DNA of 46,428 nt from Streptomyces sp. MMG1121 (GCF_001280015.1 NZ_LGDV01000191.1:1-46428), one strand, 5' to 3'; shown: positions 30,424 through 40,877, numbered from the stretch's first letter. Notes: generated from the letters alone by a model not told the origin. A program made the numbers and translations.

Positions 30424-33400
30424 TTACGCCTCGAACACCTCACGCACCAGCTGCTCCTGCTCGGCCTGGTGACGCTTGGCCGAACCCACCGCCGGCGACG
30501 AGCCGTGCGGACGCGAGATGCGCCGCAGCCGCTCGCCGTGCGGGACGTCCGCGCCGACCGCGAGGTCCAGGTGGTCGATCAGGTTGAGCGCGATGAACGG
30601 CCAGGCACCCTGGTTCGCCGGCTCCTCCTGCGCCCACAGGTACTTCTCGGCGTTCGGGTACTTGGCGATCTCGGCCTGCAGCTCGGCACCCGGCAGCGGG
30701 TACAGCCGCTCGATGCGGATGATCGCCGTGTCCGTGACGCCGCGCTTCTGACGCTCGGCCTCCAGGTCGTAGTACAGCTTGCCGGCCACGAAGACGACCT
30801 TGCGGACCGCCGCCGGGTCCGCCGTCGCGTCGCCGATGACGGGACGGAACTGACCCGACGTGAACTCCTCCGTCTTCGACGCGGCGGCCTTCAGGCGCAG
30901 CATCGACTTCGGCGTGAACACCACCAGCGGCTTGTGGTGCGGGTTGTGCACCTGCCACCGCAGGAGGTGGAAGTAGTTCGACGGGAGGGTCGGCATGGCG
31001 ACCGTCATGTTGTTCTGGGCGCAGAGCTGGAGGAAGCGCTCGACACGGGCCGAGGAGTGGTCCGGGCCCTGGCCCTCGTAGCCGTGGGGGAGCAGGAGCG
31101 TGACGCCGCTCATCTGGCCCCACTTCTGCTCGGCCGCCGAGATGTACTCGTCGACCACGGTCTGCGCGCCGTTGACGAAGTCGCCGAACTGCGCCTCCCA
31201 CATCACGAGGGCGTCGGGACGGGCCAGCGAGTAGCCGTACTCGAAGCCCATGACCGCGTACTCGGACAGCAGGGAGTTGTAGACGTTGTAGCGCGCCTGG
31301 TCCTCGGAGAGGTACTGGAGCGGGGTGCGCTCCTCGCCCGTCTCACGGTCGATGAGCACGGCGTGGCGCTGGCCGAAGGTGCCCCGCTGGGAGTCCTGTC
31401 CGGACAGGCGGACCGGGGTGCCCTCCAGCAGGAGGGAGCCGACCGCGAGGGTCTCGCCCATGCCCCAGTCGATCGTGCCGTCCTCGACCATCGTCGCCCG
31501 GCGCTGCAACTGCGGCAGCAGACGCGGGTGCACGTGGAAGGAGTCGGGGATGTTGACCTGGGACTCGGCGATCCGCTTGACGACCTCCGAGGAGATCGCG
31601 GTCGGGACCGCGACCGGGAAGCCGTCCTGCGGCTCCTCGACGCCCTCGGCGGCCGGCTGCGAGGTGGCCTCGCGGACCTCCGTGAAGACCTTCTCCAGCT
31701 GGCCCTGGTAGTCCTGCAGGGCCTGCTCGGCCTCTTCCAGGGTGATGTCGCCGCGACCGATCAGGGACTCGGTGTAGAGCTTGCGCACCGAGCGCTTCTT
31801 GTCGATCAGGTCGTACATCAGCGGCTGGGTGAAGGCCGGGTTGTCCGACTCGTTGTGACCGCGGCGGCGGTAGCAGATGAGGTCGATCACCACGTCCTTG
31901 TTGAACGCCTGGCGGAACTCGAAGGCCAGCCGCGCGACGCGGACCACGGCCTCCGGGTCGTCGCCGTTCACGTGGAAGATCGGGGCCTCGATCATGCGGG
32001 CCACGTCCGTCGCGTACATGGAGGAACGCGAGGACTCGGGGGCCGCGGTGAAGCCGACCTGGTTGTTGATGACGACGTGGACCGTGCCGCCGGTGCGGTA
32101 GCCGCGCAGCTGCGACATGTTCAGGGTCTCGGCCACCACGCCCTGGCCCGCGAAGGCCGCGTCGCCGTGGATCGCCACCGGCAGGACCGTGAAGTCCGTA
32201 CCGCCCTTGTTGATGATGTCCTGCTTGGCACGGGAGATGCCCTCGATGACCGGGTCGACCGTCTCCAGGTGGGACGGGTTCGCGGCCAGCGAGACCGTGA
32301 TCTGCTCGCCGTCCAGGCCGGTGAAGGTGCCCTGGGCGCCCAGGTGGTACTTCACGTCGCCGGAGCCGTGCATCGACTTCGGGTCGAGGTTGCCCTCGAA
32401 CTCGCGGAAGATCTGCGCGTACGACTTGCCGACGATGTTGGCCAGCACGTTCAGCCGGCCGCGGTGGGCCATGCCGATGACGACCTCGTCCAGGCGGGAC
32501 TCGGCGGCGGAGTCGATCACCGCGTCCAGCAGCGGGATGACGGACTCGCCGCCCTCCAGCGAGAAGCGCTTCTGGCCGACGTACTTCGTCTGCAGGAAGG
32601 TCTCGAAGGCCTCCGCGGCGTTCAGCCGGCGCAGGATGCGCAGCTGCTCCTCGCGCTCCGGCTTGGCGTGCGGGCGCTCGACGCGGTCCTGGATCCACTT
32701 GCGCTGCTTGGGGTCCTGGATGTGCATGAACTCGATGCCGATGGTGCGGCAGTACGAGTCGCGCAGCACGCCGAGGATGTCGCGCAGCTTCATCAGGGAC
32801 TTGCCGGAGAAGCCGCCGACCGCGAACTCGCGCTCCAGGTCCCACAGGGTGAGACCGTGCTCGGTGATGTCCAGGTCGGGGTGCTTGCGCTGCTGGTACT
32901 CCAGCGGGTCGGTGTCGGCCATGACGTGGCCGCGGACCCGGTAGGAGTGGATCAGCTCGAAGACGCGGGCGGCCTTGGTGACGTCGTCGTCGTGGCTGGC
33001 GTCGATGTCCTTGAGCCAGCGGACCGGCTCGTACGGAATCCGCAGGGCCTCGAAGATGTCGTCGTAGAAGCCGTTCTCGCCGAGCAGCAGGTTGGCGACG
33101 GCGCGCAGGAACTCGCCGGAGGCGGCGCCCTGGATCACCCGGTGGTCGTAGGTCGACGTGAGCGTCATGACCTTCGAGATGCCGAGCTTGTTCAGGGTGT
33201 CCTGGCTGGTGCCCTGGAACTCCGCCGGGTAGTCCATGGAGCCGACGCCCATGATCACGGACTGGCCGGGCATCAGACGCGGGACCGAGTGGACGGTGCC
33301 GAGGCCGCCGGGGTTGGTCAGGGAGACCGTGACACCGGTGAAGTCGTCCATCGTCAGCTTGCCGTCACGGGCGCGGCGGACGATGTCCTCGTAGGCCTGC

Positions 33401-34236
33401 CAGAACTCGAAGAAGTTCAGCGTCTCGGCCTTCTTGATGGCGGCCACGACGAGCTGGCGGTCGCCGTTGGGCTTCACCAGGTCGATGGCCAGGCCGAGGT
33501 TGACGTGCGCCGGCTTGATGAGGGTCGGCTTGCCGTCCTTCTCACCGAACGCGTGGTTCATCGCCGGCATGGCCTTGATGGCCTGCACCATCGCGTACCC
33601 GATGAGGTGCGTGAAGGAGATCTTCCCGCCCCGGGCGCGCTTGAGGTGGTTGTTGATGACGATGCGGTTGTCGAACAGCAGCTTCACCGGGACCGCGCGG
33701 ACCGAGGTGGCGGTCGGCAGCTCCAGCGAGGCGTTCATGTTCTTGGCCACGGCGGCGGCCGGGCCGCGCAGCGTGACCAGCTCCGGGCCCGCGGGGGCCT
33801 CGGTGGCCGGGGCAGCCGGGGCGGCCTTCGGCTTCGGCTGAGCGGGCGCCTGTGCGGGCTGCGCCGGCTTGACCGGGGCCGGGGCCTGAGCCGCGGGAGC
33901 CGGCGCCGGGGCGGGGGCCGCGGCGGGCTGCGGGGCGGCGGGCGCCGGAGCGGCCGCCTGCGGGGCCACGGGCGCGGGCTGCGCCTGAGGGGCCGGGGAT
34001 GTGGTCCCTGCGGCCCCCGCGGCCGCAGTACCCGCCGGAGCCGGGGTCGCAGGCGCCCCCGGCTTGTAATCGGCGAAGAAGTCCCACCAGGCACGGTCTA
34101 CCGAATTCGGGTCCTGGAGGTACTGCTGATAGATCTCGTCGACGAGCCACTCGTTCGGACCGAACGCAGCTGCGGGGTTCTTCCCGGCTTGGTCGTCGGT
34201 CGAGACGCTCGGGTTACTGGGGGACTGTGGCGACAC
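30424..34236 (-). CDS. kgd: 2-oxoglutarate dehydrogenase E1/E2 fusion (multifunctional decarboxylase)
   Basis: The product is 1270 aa from the GTG at 34236, with GAAGAGGG upstream; an in-frame GTG at 34263 has no ribosome site. It is the actinobacterial OdhA/Kgd/SucA protein. Seen in order: an N-terminal E1 helix ([21 protein letters not shown]) at 27-60; an Ala/Pro-rich linker at 60-150; an E2-type acyltransferase domain with [12 protein letters not shown] holding the catalytic His-Arg pair; then the thiamine diphosphate E1 with [11 protein letters not shown] and [14 protein letters not shown]. It converts 2-oxoglutarate in the TCA cycle within a hybrid complex with pyruvate dehydrogenase components. 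It lacks a lipoyl domain, as normal for this fusion. Alternative names are sucA and odhA. It is monocistronic. Confidence 0.95.
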   Translation of the reverse strand: MSPQSPSNPSVSTDDQAGKNPAAAFGPNEWLVDEIYQQYLQDPNSVDRAWWDFFADYKPGAPATPAPAGTAAAGAAGTTSPAPQAQPAPVAPQAAAPAPAAPQPAAAPAPAPAPAAQAPAPVKPAQPAQAPAQPKPKAAPAAPATEAPAGPELVTLRGPAAAVAKNMNASLELPTATSVRAVPVKLLFDNRIVINNHLKRARGGKISFTHLIGYAMVQAIKAMPAMNHAFGEKDGKPTLIKPAHVNLGLAIDLVKPNGDRQLVVAAIKKAETLNFFEFWQAYEDIVRRARDGKLTMDDFTGVTVSLTNPGGLGTVHSVPRLMPGQSVIMGVGSMDYPAEFQGTSQDTLNKLGISKVMTLTSTYDHRVIQGAASGEFLRAVANLLLGENGFYDDIFEALRIPYEPVRWLKDIDASHDDDVTKAARVFELIHSYRVRGHVMADTDPLEYQQRKHPDLDITEHGLTLWDLEREFAVGGFSGKSLMKLRDILGVLRDSYCRTIGIEFMHIQDPKQRKWIQDRVERPHAKPEREEQLRILRRLNAAEAFETFLQTKYVGQKRFSLEGGESVIPLLDAVIDSAAESRLDEVVIGMAHRGRLNVLANIVGKSYAQIFREFEGNLDPKSMHGSGDVKYHLGAQGTFTGLDGEQITVSLAANPSHLETVDPVIEGISRAKQDIINKGGTDFTVLPVAIHGDAAFAGQGVVAETLNMSQLRGYRTGGTVHVVINNQVGFTAAPESSRSSMYATDVARMIEAPIFHVNGDDPEAVVRVARLAFEFRQAFNKDVVIDLICYRRRGHNESDNPAFTQPLMYDLIDKKRSVRKLYTESLIGRGDITLEEAEQALQDYQGQLEKVFTEVREATSQPAAEGVEEPQDGFPVAVPTAISSEVVKRIAESQVNIPDSFHVHPRLLPQLQRRATMVEDGTIDWGMGETLAVGSLLLEGTPVRLSGQDSQRGTFGQRHAVLIDRETGEERTPLQYLSEDQARYNVYNSLLSEYAVMGFEYGYSLARPDALVMWEAQFGDFVNGAQTVVDEYISAAEQKWGQMSGVTLLLPHGYEGQGPDHSSARVERFLQLCAQNNMTVAMPTLPSNYFHLLRWQVHNPHHKPLVVFTPKSMLRLKAAASKTEEFTSGQFRPVIGDATADPAAVRKVVFVAGKLYYDLEAERQKRGVTDTAIIRIERLYPLPGAELQAEIAKYPNAEKYLWAQEEPANQGAWPFIALNLIDHLDLAVGADVPHGERLRRISRPHGSSPAVGSAKRHQAEQEQLVREVFEA

Positions 34237-34355
34237 GGCGGCAACCGCCCTCTTCCGCTTCACAAGGTGATGGACAGCGGAAATAAAGGCTACGCCCCCA
34301 AGACCGTGAAGGTCAGGTCGAGCCCGTTCATCGTCGCGTAAGTCACACCGGAAAT

Positions 34356-34388
34356 CTTGTTTCGGGGCTTGATATGGCGGGAAACAAG
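34356..34388. promoter_or_regulatory. Dyad in the kgd upstream region
   Basis: CTTGTTTC (34356-34363) and GAAACAAG (34381-34388) are perfect 8-base inverted arms with a 17-base spacer, about 120 bases upstream of kgd. The 34237-34540 region holds no gene. The dyad could bind a regulator of kgd; no family is suggested. Confidence 0.35.
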
Positions 34389-34540
34389 CGTGGTTCCGCA
34401 TGTCAGAGGGTGCACCGGGCCGGGCCCGTCGGCTCCGCGTTCGACGCGCGGGACGGGCCTGCTCCTGATCACACGTGTCCAACTGCGCGGCAAAGGGCGC
34501 GGACACTCATGGATCTTGTGCTTCCGGTTCGAACTTTACG

Positions 34541-35656
34541 TCAATTTGGAACGGAGGACAGTCCCGGAAGGGTGACGATGATCCGGCAGCCGCGATCGGA
34601 TTCGGCCACACCGATCCGGCCGCGGTGCAGATCCACCGCCCAGCGGGCGATCGCCAGACCGAGGCCCGTACCGCCGTCGCTGCCCGGTCCGTGCGGCCGG
34701 GTCACCGCGCCCCGGTTGAAGCGCTCGAAGACCCGGTGCCACTCCGAGCGCGGGATGCCCGGACCCTCGTCCAGGACCTCCAGCTCCAGCGACTGGGGCT
34801 GCGGCCCGCGCCGCGCCTTCACCGTCACCCGGCCGTGCGGCGGGCTGTGCTTGACCGCGTTGTCGATCAGGTTGGCGACGACCTGGTGGATGCGCTCGGG
34901 GTCCGCGTGCGCGGTCAGCTCCGGCGGGGAGACGTCCAGGTGCAGATGGACGTCGGTGCGGGTGTGGCTCCCGGAGCCCGAGGCGATGCCTGCCCGCGCC
35001 GAGGCGACCATGTTGGCCTCCTTCAGCACGCCCGAGAGATACGGCCACACCTCGAAACGGCGCATCTTCAGCGGTACGACGCCGTTGTCGAGCCGGGACA
35101 GATCCAGCAGGGTCTCCACCAGCCGGCCCAGCCGCTCGGTCTGCTTCAGGGCCGTGCGCATGGTCTCGGGGTCGGCCTCGGTGACCCCGTCGACGATGTT
35201 CTCCAGCACCGCGCGCAGGCCCGCGATGGGCGTGCGCAGCTCGTGCGAGACGTTCGCGACCAGCTCTTTTCGCTGGCGGTCCTGGGCCTCCAGCTCATCC
35301 GCCATGACGTTGATCGTCTGGGCCAGATCGCCCAGCTCGTCCCGGCGGCTCTCGCGTACCCGGCGGGTGTAGTCACCCTCCGATATCGACCGCGCCACCG
35401 TGTTCATCTCGTCCAGCGGCATGGTCAGCGAGTGCGCCACGAACTGCGTGATCAGCAGCGTGGCGATCATCGAGAAGACCGTGATGAAGCGCAGCTCCGT
35501 CTTGGTGTGCACCGCGACGATCGACAGCCCTGTGGTGATCAGCACCGCGATGACGACCAGCGCGCCCAGCTTGGTCTTGATCGAGAACGGGCGCACACCG
35601 CCCCAGGGGTCCTCCCCGGGGCTCCTCCGTGCGGCCTGGCGCCCGTCGCCACTCAT
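34541..35656 (-). CDS. HAMP-containing sensor histidine kinase
   Basis: The product is 371 aa from the ATG at 35656, which overlaps the response-regulator stop as ATGA. Two membrane helices lie at about 30-48 and 56-75, with almost no extracellular loop, so it may sense the membrane itself. HAMP covers about 76-125; the phosphorylated His is H138 in NVSHELRTPIAGL; the ATPase domain has NLIDNAVKHSP (N box), DEGPGIP (G1) and GGTGLGLAIA (G2). It phosphorylates the regulator 35653-36393. In S. coelicolor this pair occupies the same place between the 2-oxoglutarate dehydrogenase and Lon genes (from memory). The signal is not known to me. Confidence 0.93.
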   Translation of the reverse strand: MSGDGRQAARRSPGEDPWGGVRPFSIKTKLGALVVIAVLITTGLSIVAVHTKTELRFITVFSMIATLLITQFVAHSLTMPLDEMNTVARSISEGDYTRRVRESRRDELGDLAQTINVMADELEAQDRQRKELVANVSHELRTPIAGLRAVLENIVDGVTEADPETMRTALKQTERLGRLVETLLDLSRLDNGVVPLKMRRFEVWPYLSGVLKEANMVASARAGIASGSGSHTRTDVHLHLDVSPPELTAHADPERIHQVVANLIDNAVKHSPPHGRVTVKARRGPQPQSLELEVLDEGPGIPRSEWHRVFERFNRGAVTRPHGPGSDGGTGLGLAIARWAVDLHRGRIGVAESDRGCRIIVTLPGLSSVPN

Positions 35657-36393
35657 GGCGTCGGTGTCTCCAGGGCGTAGCCCACGCCGTGCACCGTACG
35701 GATCCGCTCGGCGCCGATCTTCCGGCGCAGGGCCTTGATGTGGCTGTCGACGGTCCGGGTCCCGGAGGCGTCCGCCCAGTCCCACACCTCGGCCAGCAGC
35801 TGCTCCCGGGAGAGCACCGCACGCGGGGTGTTCGCCAGGCACACCAGCAGGTCGAACTCGGTGGGCGTGAGGTGGACGTCCTCGGACTTCACCCGCACCC
35901 GGCGCTGTGCGTGGTCGATCTCCAGCTCACCGAGGCGCAGTATGCCGGAGCGCGGGGTGGTGGCGGCCAGCGCCGCCCGCTCCACCCGGCGCAGCAGCAC
36001 ATGCACGCGTGCGGCCAGCTCCCGCATCGAGAACGGCTTGGTCATGTAGTCGTCCGCGCCGACCCCGAGACCGACCAGCATGTCCGTCTCGTCGTCCCGC
36101 GCGGTCAGCATCAGCACCGGCACCGGCCGCTGTGCCTGCACCCGTCGGCAGACCTCGAGTCCGTCGAAGCCCGGCAGCATGATGTCGAGGATCAGCAGGT
36201 CGGGCTGCCAGGCCTCGGCCGTGTCGACGGCTGCCGGACCGTCCGACGCCGTCTGCACGAGAAATCCCTCGGCGCGCAGCCGGGCCGCGATGGCGTCGAC
36301 GATCGTGGGGTCGTCCTCGACGACCAGCACCCGGCGCTGGGCGCCCTGGGTGCTCGTCGCCGCGCCGCTCTGGGAGGTGTGTGTCTGCTCCAT
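35653..36393 (-). CDS. OmpR-family response regulator
   Basis: The product is 246 aa from the ATG at 36393, with AGGGG upstream; a longer frame to 36483 lacks coding character. The receiver domain has the acidic pair D27-D28, phosphoacceptor D70 (LLILDIMLPG), T97 and K119. The C-terminal winged helix has VHLTPTEFDLLVCLA, TRTVDSHIKALRRKIG and IRTVHGVGYAL. The first 20 residues are a Ser/Thr/Gln-rich extension. It is the first gene of the pair, expressed together with the kinase. The target genes are not visible in the window. Confidence 0.94.
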   Translation of the reverse strand: MEQTHTSQSGAATSTQGAQRRVLVVEDDPTIVDAIAARLRAEGFLVQTASDGPAAVDTAEAWQPDLLILDIMLPGFDGLEVCRRVQAQRPVPVLMLTARDDETDMLVGLGVGADDYMTKPFSMRELAARVHVLLRRVERAALAATTPRSGILRLGELEIDHAQRRVRVKSEDVHLTPTEFDLLVCLANTPRAVLSREQLLAEVWDWADASGTRTVDSHIKALRRKIGAERIRTVHGVGYALETPTP

Positions 36394-36506
36394 CGCCCGC
36401 CCCTGCTTGTTGCTTTCCGGAACCAGTGGGGTGATCCCATGTCTGCTATTGACGCTTGAATGATCCGCGTCAGGGCAGCACATTACGGGGATGCACCGTG
36501 CTGTCG

Positions 36507-37184
36507 CTATCCAGGTCGGACCCCGAGGTGCACGGCGTCCGGAACGCCCCGGGCAACGGGGACCTCTTCGGTACGCACCTGCCGGAACCCGGCATTCCGC
36601 AAGGTTCCTTCAAAATCCGGAGAGGGTTCGGCCGACCACACCGCGAGTACCCCGCCCGGCCTCAACACCCTTGCGCAGGCCGCGAGTCCGGCTGGACAGT
36701 ACAGGCTCCCGTTGCCGTCCGTGACGGTCCAGCCGGGTCCGTTGTCGATGTCCAGGCACAGCGCGTCGAACGTGTCACATGTCTCATTCACGTAAGCAAC
36801 GAGATCGTCCCGTACGACGTCCGTCCGTGGGTCGCCGAGTGCCCCGGCGGACACCTCCGCCAGTGGTCCCTCCCGATGCCACGCGATGACGGCGGGCTCC
36901 CGCTCCACGACGGTGATCCGCCCCCAGCGCGGATCCGCGACGGCGTGTGCGAGCGAGAACCCGACGCCGAGGCCGCCGATCAGCACCGATGGCCGCGGCC
37001 GTCCGTCGAGCGCGGCGTACGCGGCGTCGACCAGCAGCCGTTCCGAGCGCCCGTCGGAGGTGTCCATCAGGAAGCACCCGTTGGCGATGATCTGGAGCAG
37101 CGCGCCGTGTCTGCGCAGCACCACCTCGCCGTACGGGCCGTCGCGCCGGTCGAGGACCACGGGAGAGTCGTACACGGCAGTCAT
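36507..37184 (-). CDS. Spermidine-synthase-like methyltransferase-fold protein
   Basis: This 225-aa protein has the spermine/spermidine synthase fold. LIGGLGVGFSLAHAVA at about 68-83 is the nucleotide loop, ITVVEREPAVIAW the acidic strand 2, and FDALCLDIDNGP strand 4. The N-terminal strands (GEVVLRRHGALLQIIANGCF) replace the usual tetramerisation domain of SpeE. The gatekeeper aspartates of true aminopropyltransferases are only partly matched (DIDNGP), so it may be a methyltransferase or an inactive relative. It has its own promoter region upstream and is separated from the response regulator by 113 bases. Many actinomycetes carry this short form; its substrate is unknown to me. Confidence 0.75.
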   Translation of the reverse strand: MTAVYDSPVVLDRRDGPYGEVVLRRHGALLQIIANGCFLMDTSDGRSERLLVDAAYAALDGRPRPSVLIGGLGVGFSLAHAVADPRWGRITVVEREPAVIAWHREGPLAEVSAGALGDPRTDVVRDDLVAYVNETCDTFDALCLDIDNGPGWTVTDGNGSLYCPAGLAACARVLRPGGVLAVWSAEPSPDFEGTLRNAGFRQVRTEEVPVARGVPDAVHLGVRPG

Positions 37185-37405
37185 GCCCCCATCCTGCTTG
37201 AACGAGCCCCGTCATTCACGGGAATTGCCGATGACGGGACGGCCTCGTGGGGCATGGGGTGGTGTGGAGTGCGGGCCGTATGCCGGGGTGCGGACGCCGG
37301 CGGAACGTAGGAGGTTGCTGTGAATCGGCTCTCGCGTGGCGCCGGTCATAGACAGCGGCCCACCTCACACTCAATGGTGGGGCGCGACGGAAGGAGTGCC
37401 TCATC

Positions 37406-38203
37406 GTGGAACGGACCGCGACGGGCCCTGCGGCGGCCACGTCCCCGCCCCCGGCGGGCACGCCCCTGTCCGACGGCGTCGCCGCCGCCCCGGCCTCCGT
37501 GCTCCCGGGCCTGCTGGACGGCATGCCGCGCCAGCGCGGCACCGCGACTCCCGCTCCCCTTCCCGTCGAGGCACCGCCTGCCCCGTTCGGCGCATGGCTG
37601 TGGCGACTGTTGCCGACCCCGGCCGGCACGCCCTTCACGTTCGCCTACGCGGCCGTCCTGGCCGTCACCTCCGCGGTCGCGGCCGTGGCCGCCCCCGGGC
37701 TGATGCACAGCCTCTACCAGGACTCCAGCACGGACGTGGCCCACCTGGTGCGCACGCCCGCGGTGGTGCTGCTGGCGAGCGCGCTGTGGATCGCGGGCGG
37801 GATCCTCTCGCCGTACGTCGCCGCCTTCCTGCTGGTGCTCACCGCGCTGGAGAGACGGATAGGAGGGGCACGGGCCGCGTGTGTGTTCCTGGGCGGGCAC
37901 GTCCTGGCCACGCTCGCGACCGAGATCCCGGTGGGCCTCGCCGTCCTGGTCGGCCATCTGCCCACCACCTCGCTGCACCGCCTCGACTACGGCATCAGCT
38001 TCGGCGTGGCCGCGAGCACCGGCGCCCTGGCGGGCCTCCTTCGCCCGTGGTTCCGCTGGCCCCTGCTCACCCTGGTGGCCGCCCTCCTGCTGAGCGACCT
38101 GACGGAGTTCGCGGACCCGATGACGGACTGGGGCCATCTGATCGCCCTGACCCTCGGGGTGGCGAGCTGGCCGCTGGTGCGCCGCTGGACGAGGCCGGCC
38201 TGA
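37406..38203 (+). CDS. Rhomboid-like membrane protein
   Basis: The product is 265 aa from the GTG at 37406, with GGAAGGAG upstream. The first 60 residues are Ala/Pro-rich and cytoplasmic. About six hydrophobic helices follow, starting at about 78. Two elements keep the positions of a rhomboid protease dyad: G196-I-S198 in DYGISFGVAASTG and H244 in DWGHLIAL. The usual GxSG is GISF here, and the WR motif of the L1 loop is not visible, so proteolysis is possible but uncertain. It is next to lon, and a protein-quality role is conceivable. It appears to be a single-gene unit. Confidence 0.7.
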   Translation: MERTATGPAAATSPPPAGTPLSDGVAAAPASVLPGLLDGMPRQRGTATPAPLPVEAPPAPFGAWLWRLLPTPAGTPFTFAYAAVLAVTSAVAAVAAPGLMHSLYQDSSTDVAHLVRTPAVVLLASALWIAGGILSPYVAAFLLVLTALERRIGGARAACVFLGGHVLATLATEIPVGLAVLVGHLPTTSLHRLDYGISFGVAASTGALAGLLRPWFRWPLLTLVAALLLSDLTEFADPMTDWGHLIALTLGVASWPLVRRWTRPA

Positions 38204-38311
38204 AGCTCGCGCACGACTCCACCACACCCCCTTCCGGGTGCTCTGGCCTGCGCGAACATCCTGATCGCTGACAGCGAACACAATGCAGGGAACAATCCCC
38301 ACGGCTACAAC

Positions 38312-38332
38312 ATTGAGTCGGCATAGCTCAAG
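38312..38332. promoter_or_regulatory. HAIR element (HspR-type operator) of lon
   Basis: ATTGAGT-N7-GCTCAAG matches the HspR-associated inverted repeat CTTGAGT-N7-ACTCAAG with one change in each arm and exact spacing. It lies 21 bases before the lon ATG. HspR is known to repress lon in S. coelicolor. Confidence 0.8.
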
Positions 38333-38353
38333 TTGACTGCCCAAGGGGAGATC

Positions 38354-40783
38354 ATGGCTGCTGAGTCCACGGCGTTCACGCTCGTCCTGCCCGTGCTGCC
38401 GCTCGACGACGAGGTCGTGCTGCCGGGCATGGTGGTTCCGCTGGACCTGAGCGATGCCGAGGTGCGGGCCGCGGTGGAGGCCGCGCAGGCCGCCGCCCGG
38501 TCGGCGCCCGGAAAGCCCAAGGTGCTGCTGGTGCCACGCATCGACGGCACGTACGCCAGGACCGGTGTGCTCGGCACGGTCGAGCAGGTCGGCCGGCTGG
38601 CCGACGGTGACCCGGGGGCTCTGATCCGCGGCCGCGGCCGCGTACGGATCGGCGCCGGCACCACCGGCCCCGGAGCGGCCCTCTGGGTCGAGGGCGCGGA
38701 GATCGAGGGGAGTGTGCCCGAGCCGCTGCCCGGCCAGGTCGCGGACCTCGTGAAGGAATACAAGGCGCTGGCCACCACCTGGCTGAAGAAGCGCGGCGCC
38801 TGGCAGGTCGTGGACCGGGTCCAGGCCATCGAGGACGTCTCCGCGCTCGCCGACAACTCCGGTTACTCACCGTTCCTCACCATCGAGCAGAAGATCGAAC
38901 TGCTGGAGACCGCCGACCCGGTGGCCCGGCTCAAGCTCGCCGCGCAGCAGCTCCGCGACCACCTCGCCGAGCAGGACGTGGCCGAGACCATCGCCAAGGA
39001 CGTCCAGGAGGGCGTCGACAAGCAGCAGCGGGAGTTCCTGCTGCGCCGTCAGCTGGAGGCCGTCCGCAAGGAACTGCGCGAGCTGAACGGCGAGAACTCC
39101 AAGGACTCGGCCGAGGAGTCCGACGACTACCGCGCCCGCGTCGAGGCCGCCGACCTGCCGGAGAAGGTGCGCGAGGCCGCGCTCAAGGAGGTCGACAAGC
39201 TGGAGCGGTCCAGCGACCAGTCCCCCGAGGGGTCGTGGATCCGCACCTGGCTGGACACGGTCCTGGAGATGCCGTGGAACGAGCGCACGGAAGACGCGTA
39301 CGACATCCAGGGCGCCAAGGCGATCCTGGACGCCGAGCACGCGGGCCTGGCGGACGTGAAGGAGCGCATCACCGAGTACCTGGCGGTGCGCAAGCGGCGC
39401 GGTGAGCGTGGCCTGGGTGTCATCGGCGGGCGGCGCGGCGGTGCCGTGCTCGCCCTGGTCGGGCCGCCCGGTGTCGGAAAGACCAGCTTGGGGGAGAGCG
39501 TCGCGCACGCGATGGGCCGCAAGTTCGTCCGCGTCGCCCTCGGCGGCGTCCGCGACGAGGCCGAGATCCGTGGCCACCGGCGTACGTACGTCGGTGCGCT
39601 GCCCGGCCGGATCGTGCGGGCCGTCAAGGAGGCCGGGTCCATGAACCCGGTGGTCCTGCTGGACGAGATCGACAAGGTGGGCTCCGACTTCCGGGGCGAC
39701 CCGGCGGCGGCCCTGCTGGAGGTCCTCGACCCGGCGCAGAACCACACCTTCCGGGACCACTACCTGGAGGTCGAGCTGGACCTGTCCGACGTGGTCTTCC
39801 TCGCCACCGCCAATGTCCTGGAAGCAATCCCGGAGGCCCTTGCCGACCGTATGGAGATCGTGCGGCTGGACGGTTACACCGAGGACGAGAAGGTCGTCAT
39901 CGCCCGGGACCACCTGCTCCCGCGCCAGCTGGAGCGGGCCGGGCTGAACAAGGACGAGGTGACGATCGACGAGGGCGCGCTGCGCAGGCTCGCGGGCGAG
40001 TACACCCGCGAGGCGGGCGTGCGCACCCTGGAGCGGTCCGTCGCACGGCTGCTGCGCAAGGTCGCGGCCCAGCACGAACTCGGCGAGCGGGAGCTGCCGT
40101 TCACCGTCCGGGACGAGGACCTGCGCGCGCTGATCGGGCGTCCGCACCACGTGCCCGAGTCCGCGCAGGACCCGGCCGAGCGCCGTACGTCCGTGCCGGG
40201 TGTGGCGACCGGTCTCGCGGTCACCGGCGCCGGCGGCGACGTGCTCTTCGTCGAGGCCTCCCTCGCCGACCCGGAGACGGGCGCGGCCGGGCTGACCCTG
40301 ACCGGTCAGCTGGGCGACGTGATGAAGGAGTCGGCGCAGATCGCGCTGAGCTTCCTGCGCAGCCGCGGGGCCGGGCTGGAGCTGCCGGTGGCCGACCTGA
40401 AGGACCGGGGTGTGCACATCCACTTCCCGGCGGGCGCGGTCCCCAAGGACGGCCCGAGCGCGGGCATCACGATGACCACGGCCCTCGCGTCCCTGCTGTC
40501 CGGCCGGCTGGTCCGCACGGACGTGGCGATGACCGGCGAGGTCTCGCTGACCGGCCGTGTGCTGCCGATCGGCGGCGTGAAGCAGAAGCTGCTCGCCGCG
40601 CACCGCGCCGGGGTGACCACCGTGATTATTCCCAAGCGCAACGAGCACGACCTGGACGACGTCCCGGCCGAGGTGCTGGACAAGCTCGACGTCCACACCG
40701 TGACCGACGTTCGCCAGGTCCTGGAGCTGGCGCTCGCGCCCGCGACGAACGGTGCGGCGCCGGAGGTTCCGGTCGCGGCGTGA
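38354..40783 (+). CDS. lon: ATP-dependent protease Lon
   Basis: The product is 809 aa from the ATG at 38354, with AAGGGGAGA upstream; a start at 38333 would lie inside the operator. It degrades misfolded and regulatory proteins in the cytoplasm. The N-terminal substrate domain (about 10-200) is followed by a coiled coil (about 200-270), the AAA+ domain with Walker A GPPGVGKT (370-377) and LLDEIDKVG, and the protease domain with the Ser-Lys dyad S702 (KDGPSAGI) and K745 (GGVKQKLLAA); their spacing of 43 residues equals that of E. coli Lon. It is complete. It is probably controlled by HspR through the HAIR element, so induced by heat and protein damage. A hairpin follows the stop. Confidence 0.97.
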   Translation: MAAESTAFTLVLPVLPLDDEVVLPGMVVPLDLSDAEVRAAVEAAQAAARSAPGKPKVLLVPRIDGTYARTGVLGTVEQVGRLADGDPGALIRGRGRVRIGAGTTGPGAALWVEGAEIEGSVPEPLPGQVADLVKEYKALATTWLKKRGAWQVVDRVQAIEDVSALADNSGYSPFLTIEQKIELLETADPVARLKLAAQQLRDHLAEQDVAETIAKDVQEGVDKQQREFLLRRQLEAVRKELRELNGENSKDSAEESDDYRARVEAADLPEKVREAALKEVDKLERSSDQSPEGSWIRTWLDTVLEMPWNERTEDAYDIQGAKAILDAEHAGLADVKERITEYLAVRKRRGERGLGVIGGRRGGAVLALVGPPGVGKTSLGESVAHAMGRKFVRVALGGVRDEAEIRGHRRTYVGALPGRIVRAVKEAGSMNPVVLLDEIDKVGSDFRGDPAAALLEVLDPAQNHTFRDHYLEVELDLSDVVFLATANVLEAIPEALADRMEIVRLDGYTEDEKVVIARDHLLPRQLERAGLNKDEVTIDEGALRRLAGEYTREAGVRTLERSVARLLRKVAAQHELGERELPFTVRDEDLRALIGRPHHVPESAQDPAERRTSVPGVATGLAVTGAGGDVLFVEASLADPETGAAGLTLTGQLGDVMKESAQIALSFLRSRGAGLELPVADLKDRGVHIHFPAGAVPKDGPSAGITMTTALASLLSGRLVRTDVAMTGEVSLTGRVLPIGGVKQKLLAAHRAGVTTVIIPKRNEHDLDDVPAEVLDKLDVHTVTDVRQVLELALAPATNGAAPEVPVAA

Positions 40784-40802
40784 CGGACGCGACCGGAGAC
40801 GC

Positions 40803-40836
40803 AAGGCCCGGGTCCCGTGAGGGAGGCCCGGGCCTT
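40803..40836 (+). terminator. Terminator of lon
   Basis: AAGGCCCGGGTCCC (40803-40816) pairs with 40821-40836 around a GTGA loop, with a 2-base bulge (GG at 40825-40826). It begins 19 bases beyond the lon stop. Confidence 0.75.
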
Positions 40837-40865
40837 CGCCGTGCGCTCACAGGGGGATGGGTCGG

Positions 40866-40871
40866 TAGAAT
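40866..40871 (+). promoter_or_regulatory. -10 box of a leaderless kinase transcript
   Basis: TAGAAT ends 6 bases before the GTG at 40878, with no Shine-Dalgarno between. Transcription would begin at the start codon. I see no good -35 at 17-18 bases upstream. Confidence 0.55.
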
Positions 40872-40877
40872 TCAGGC

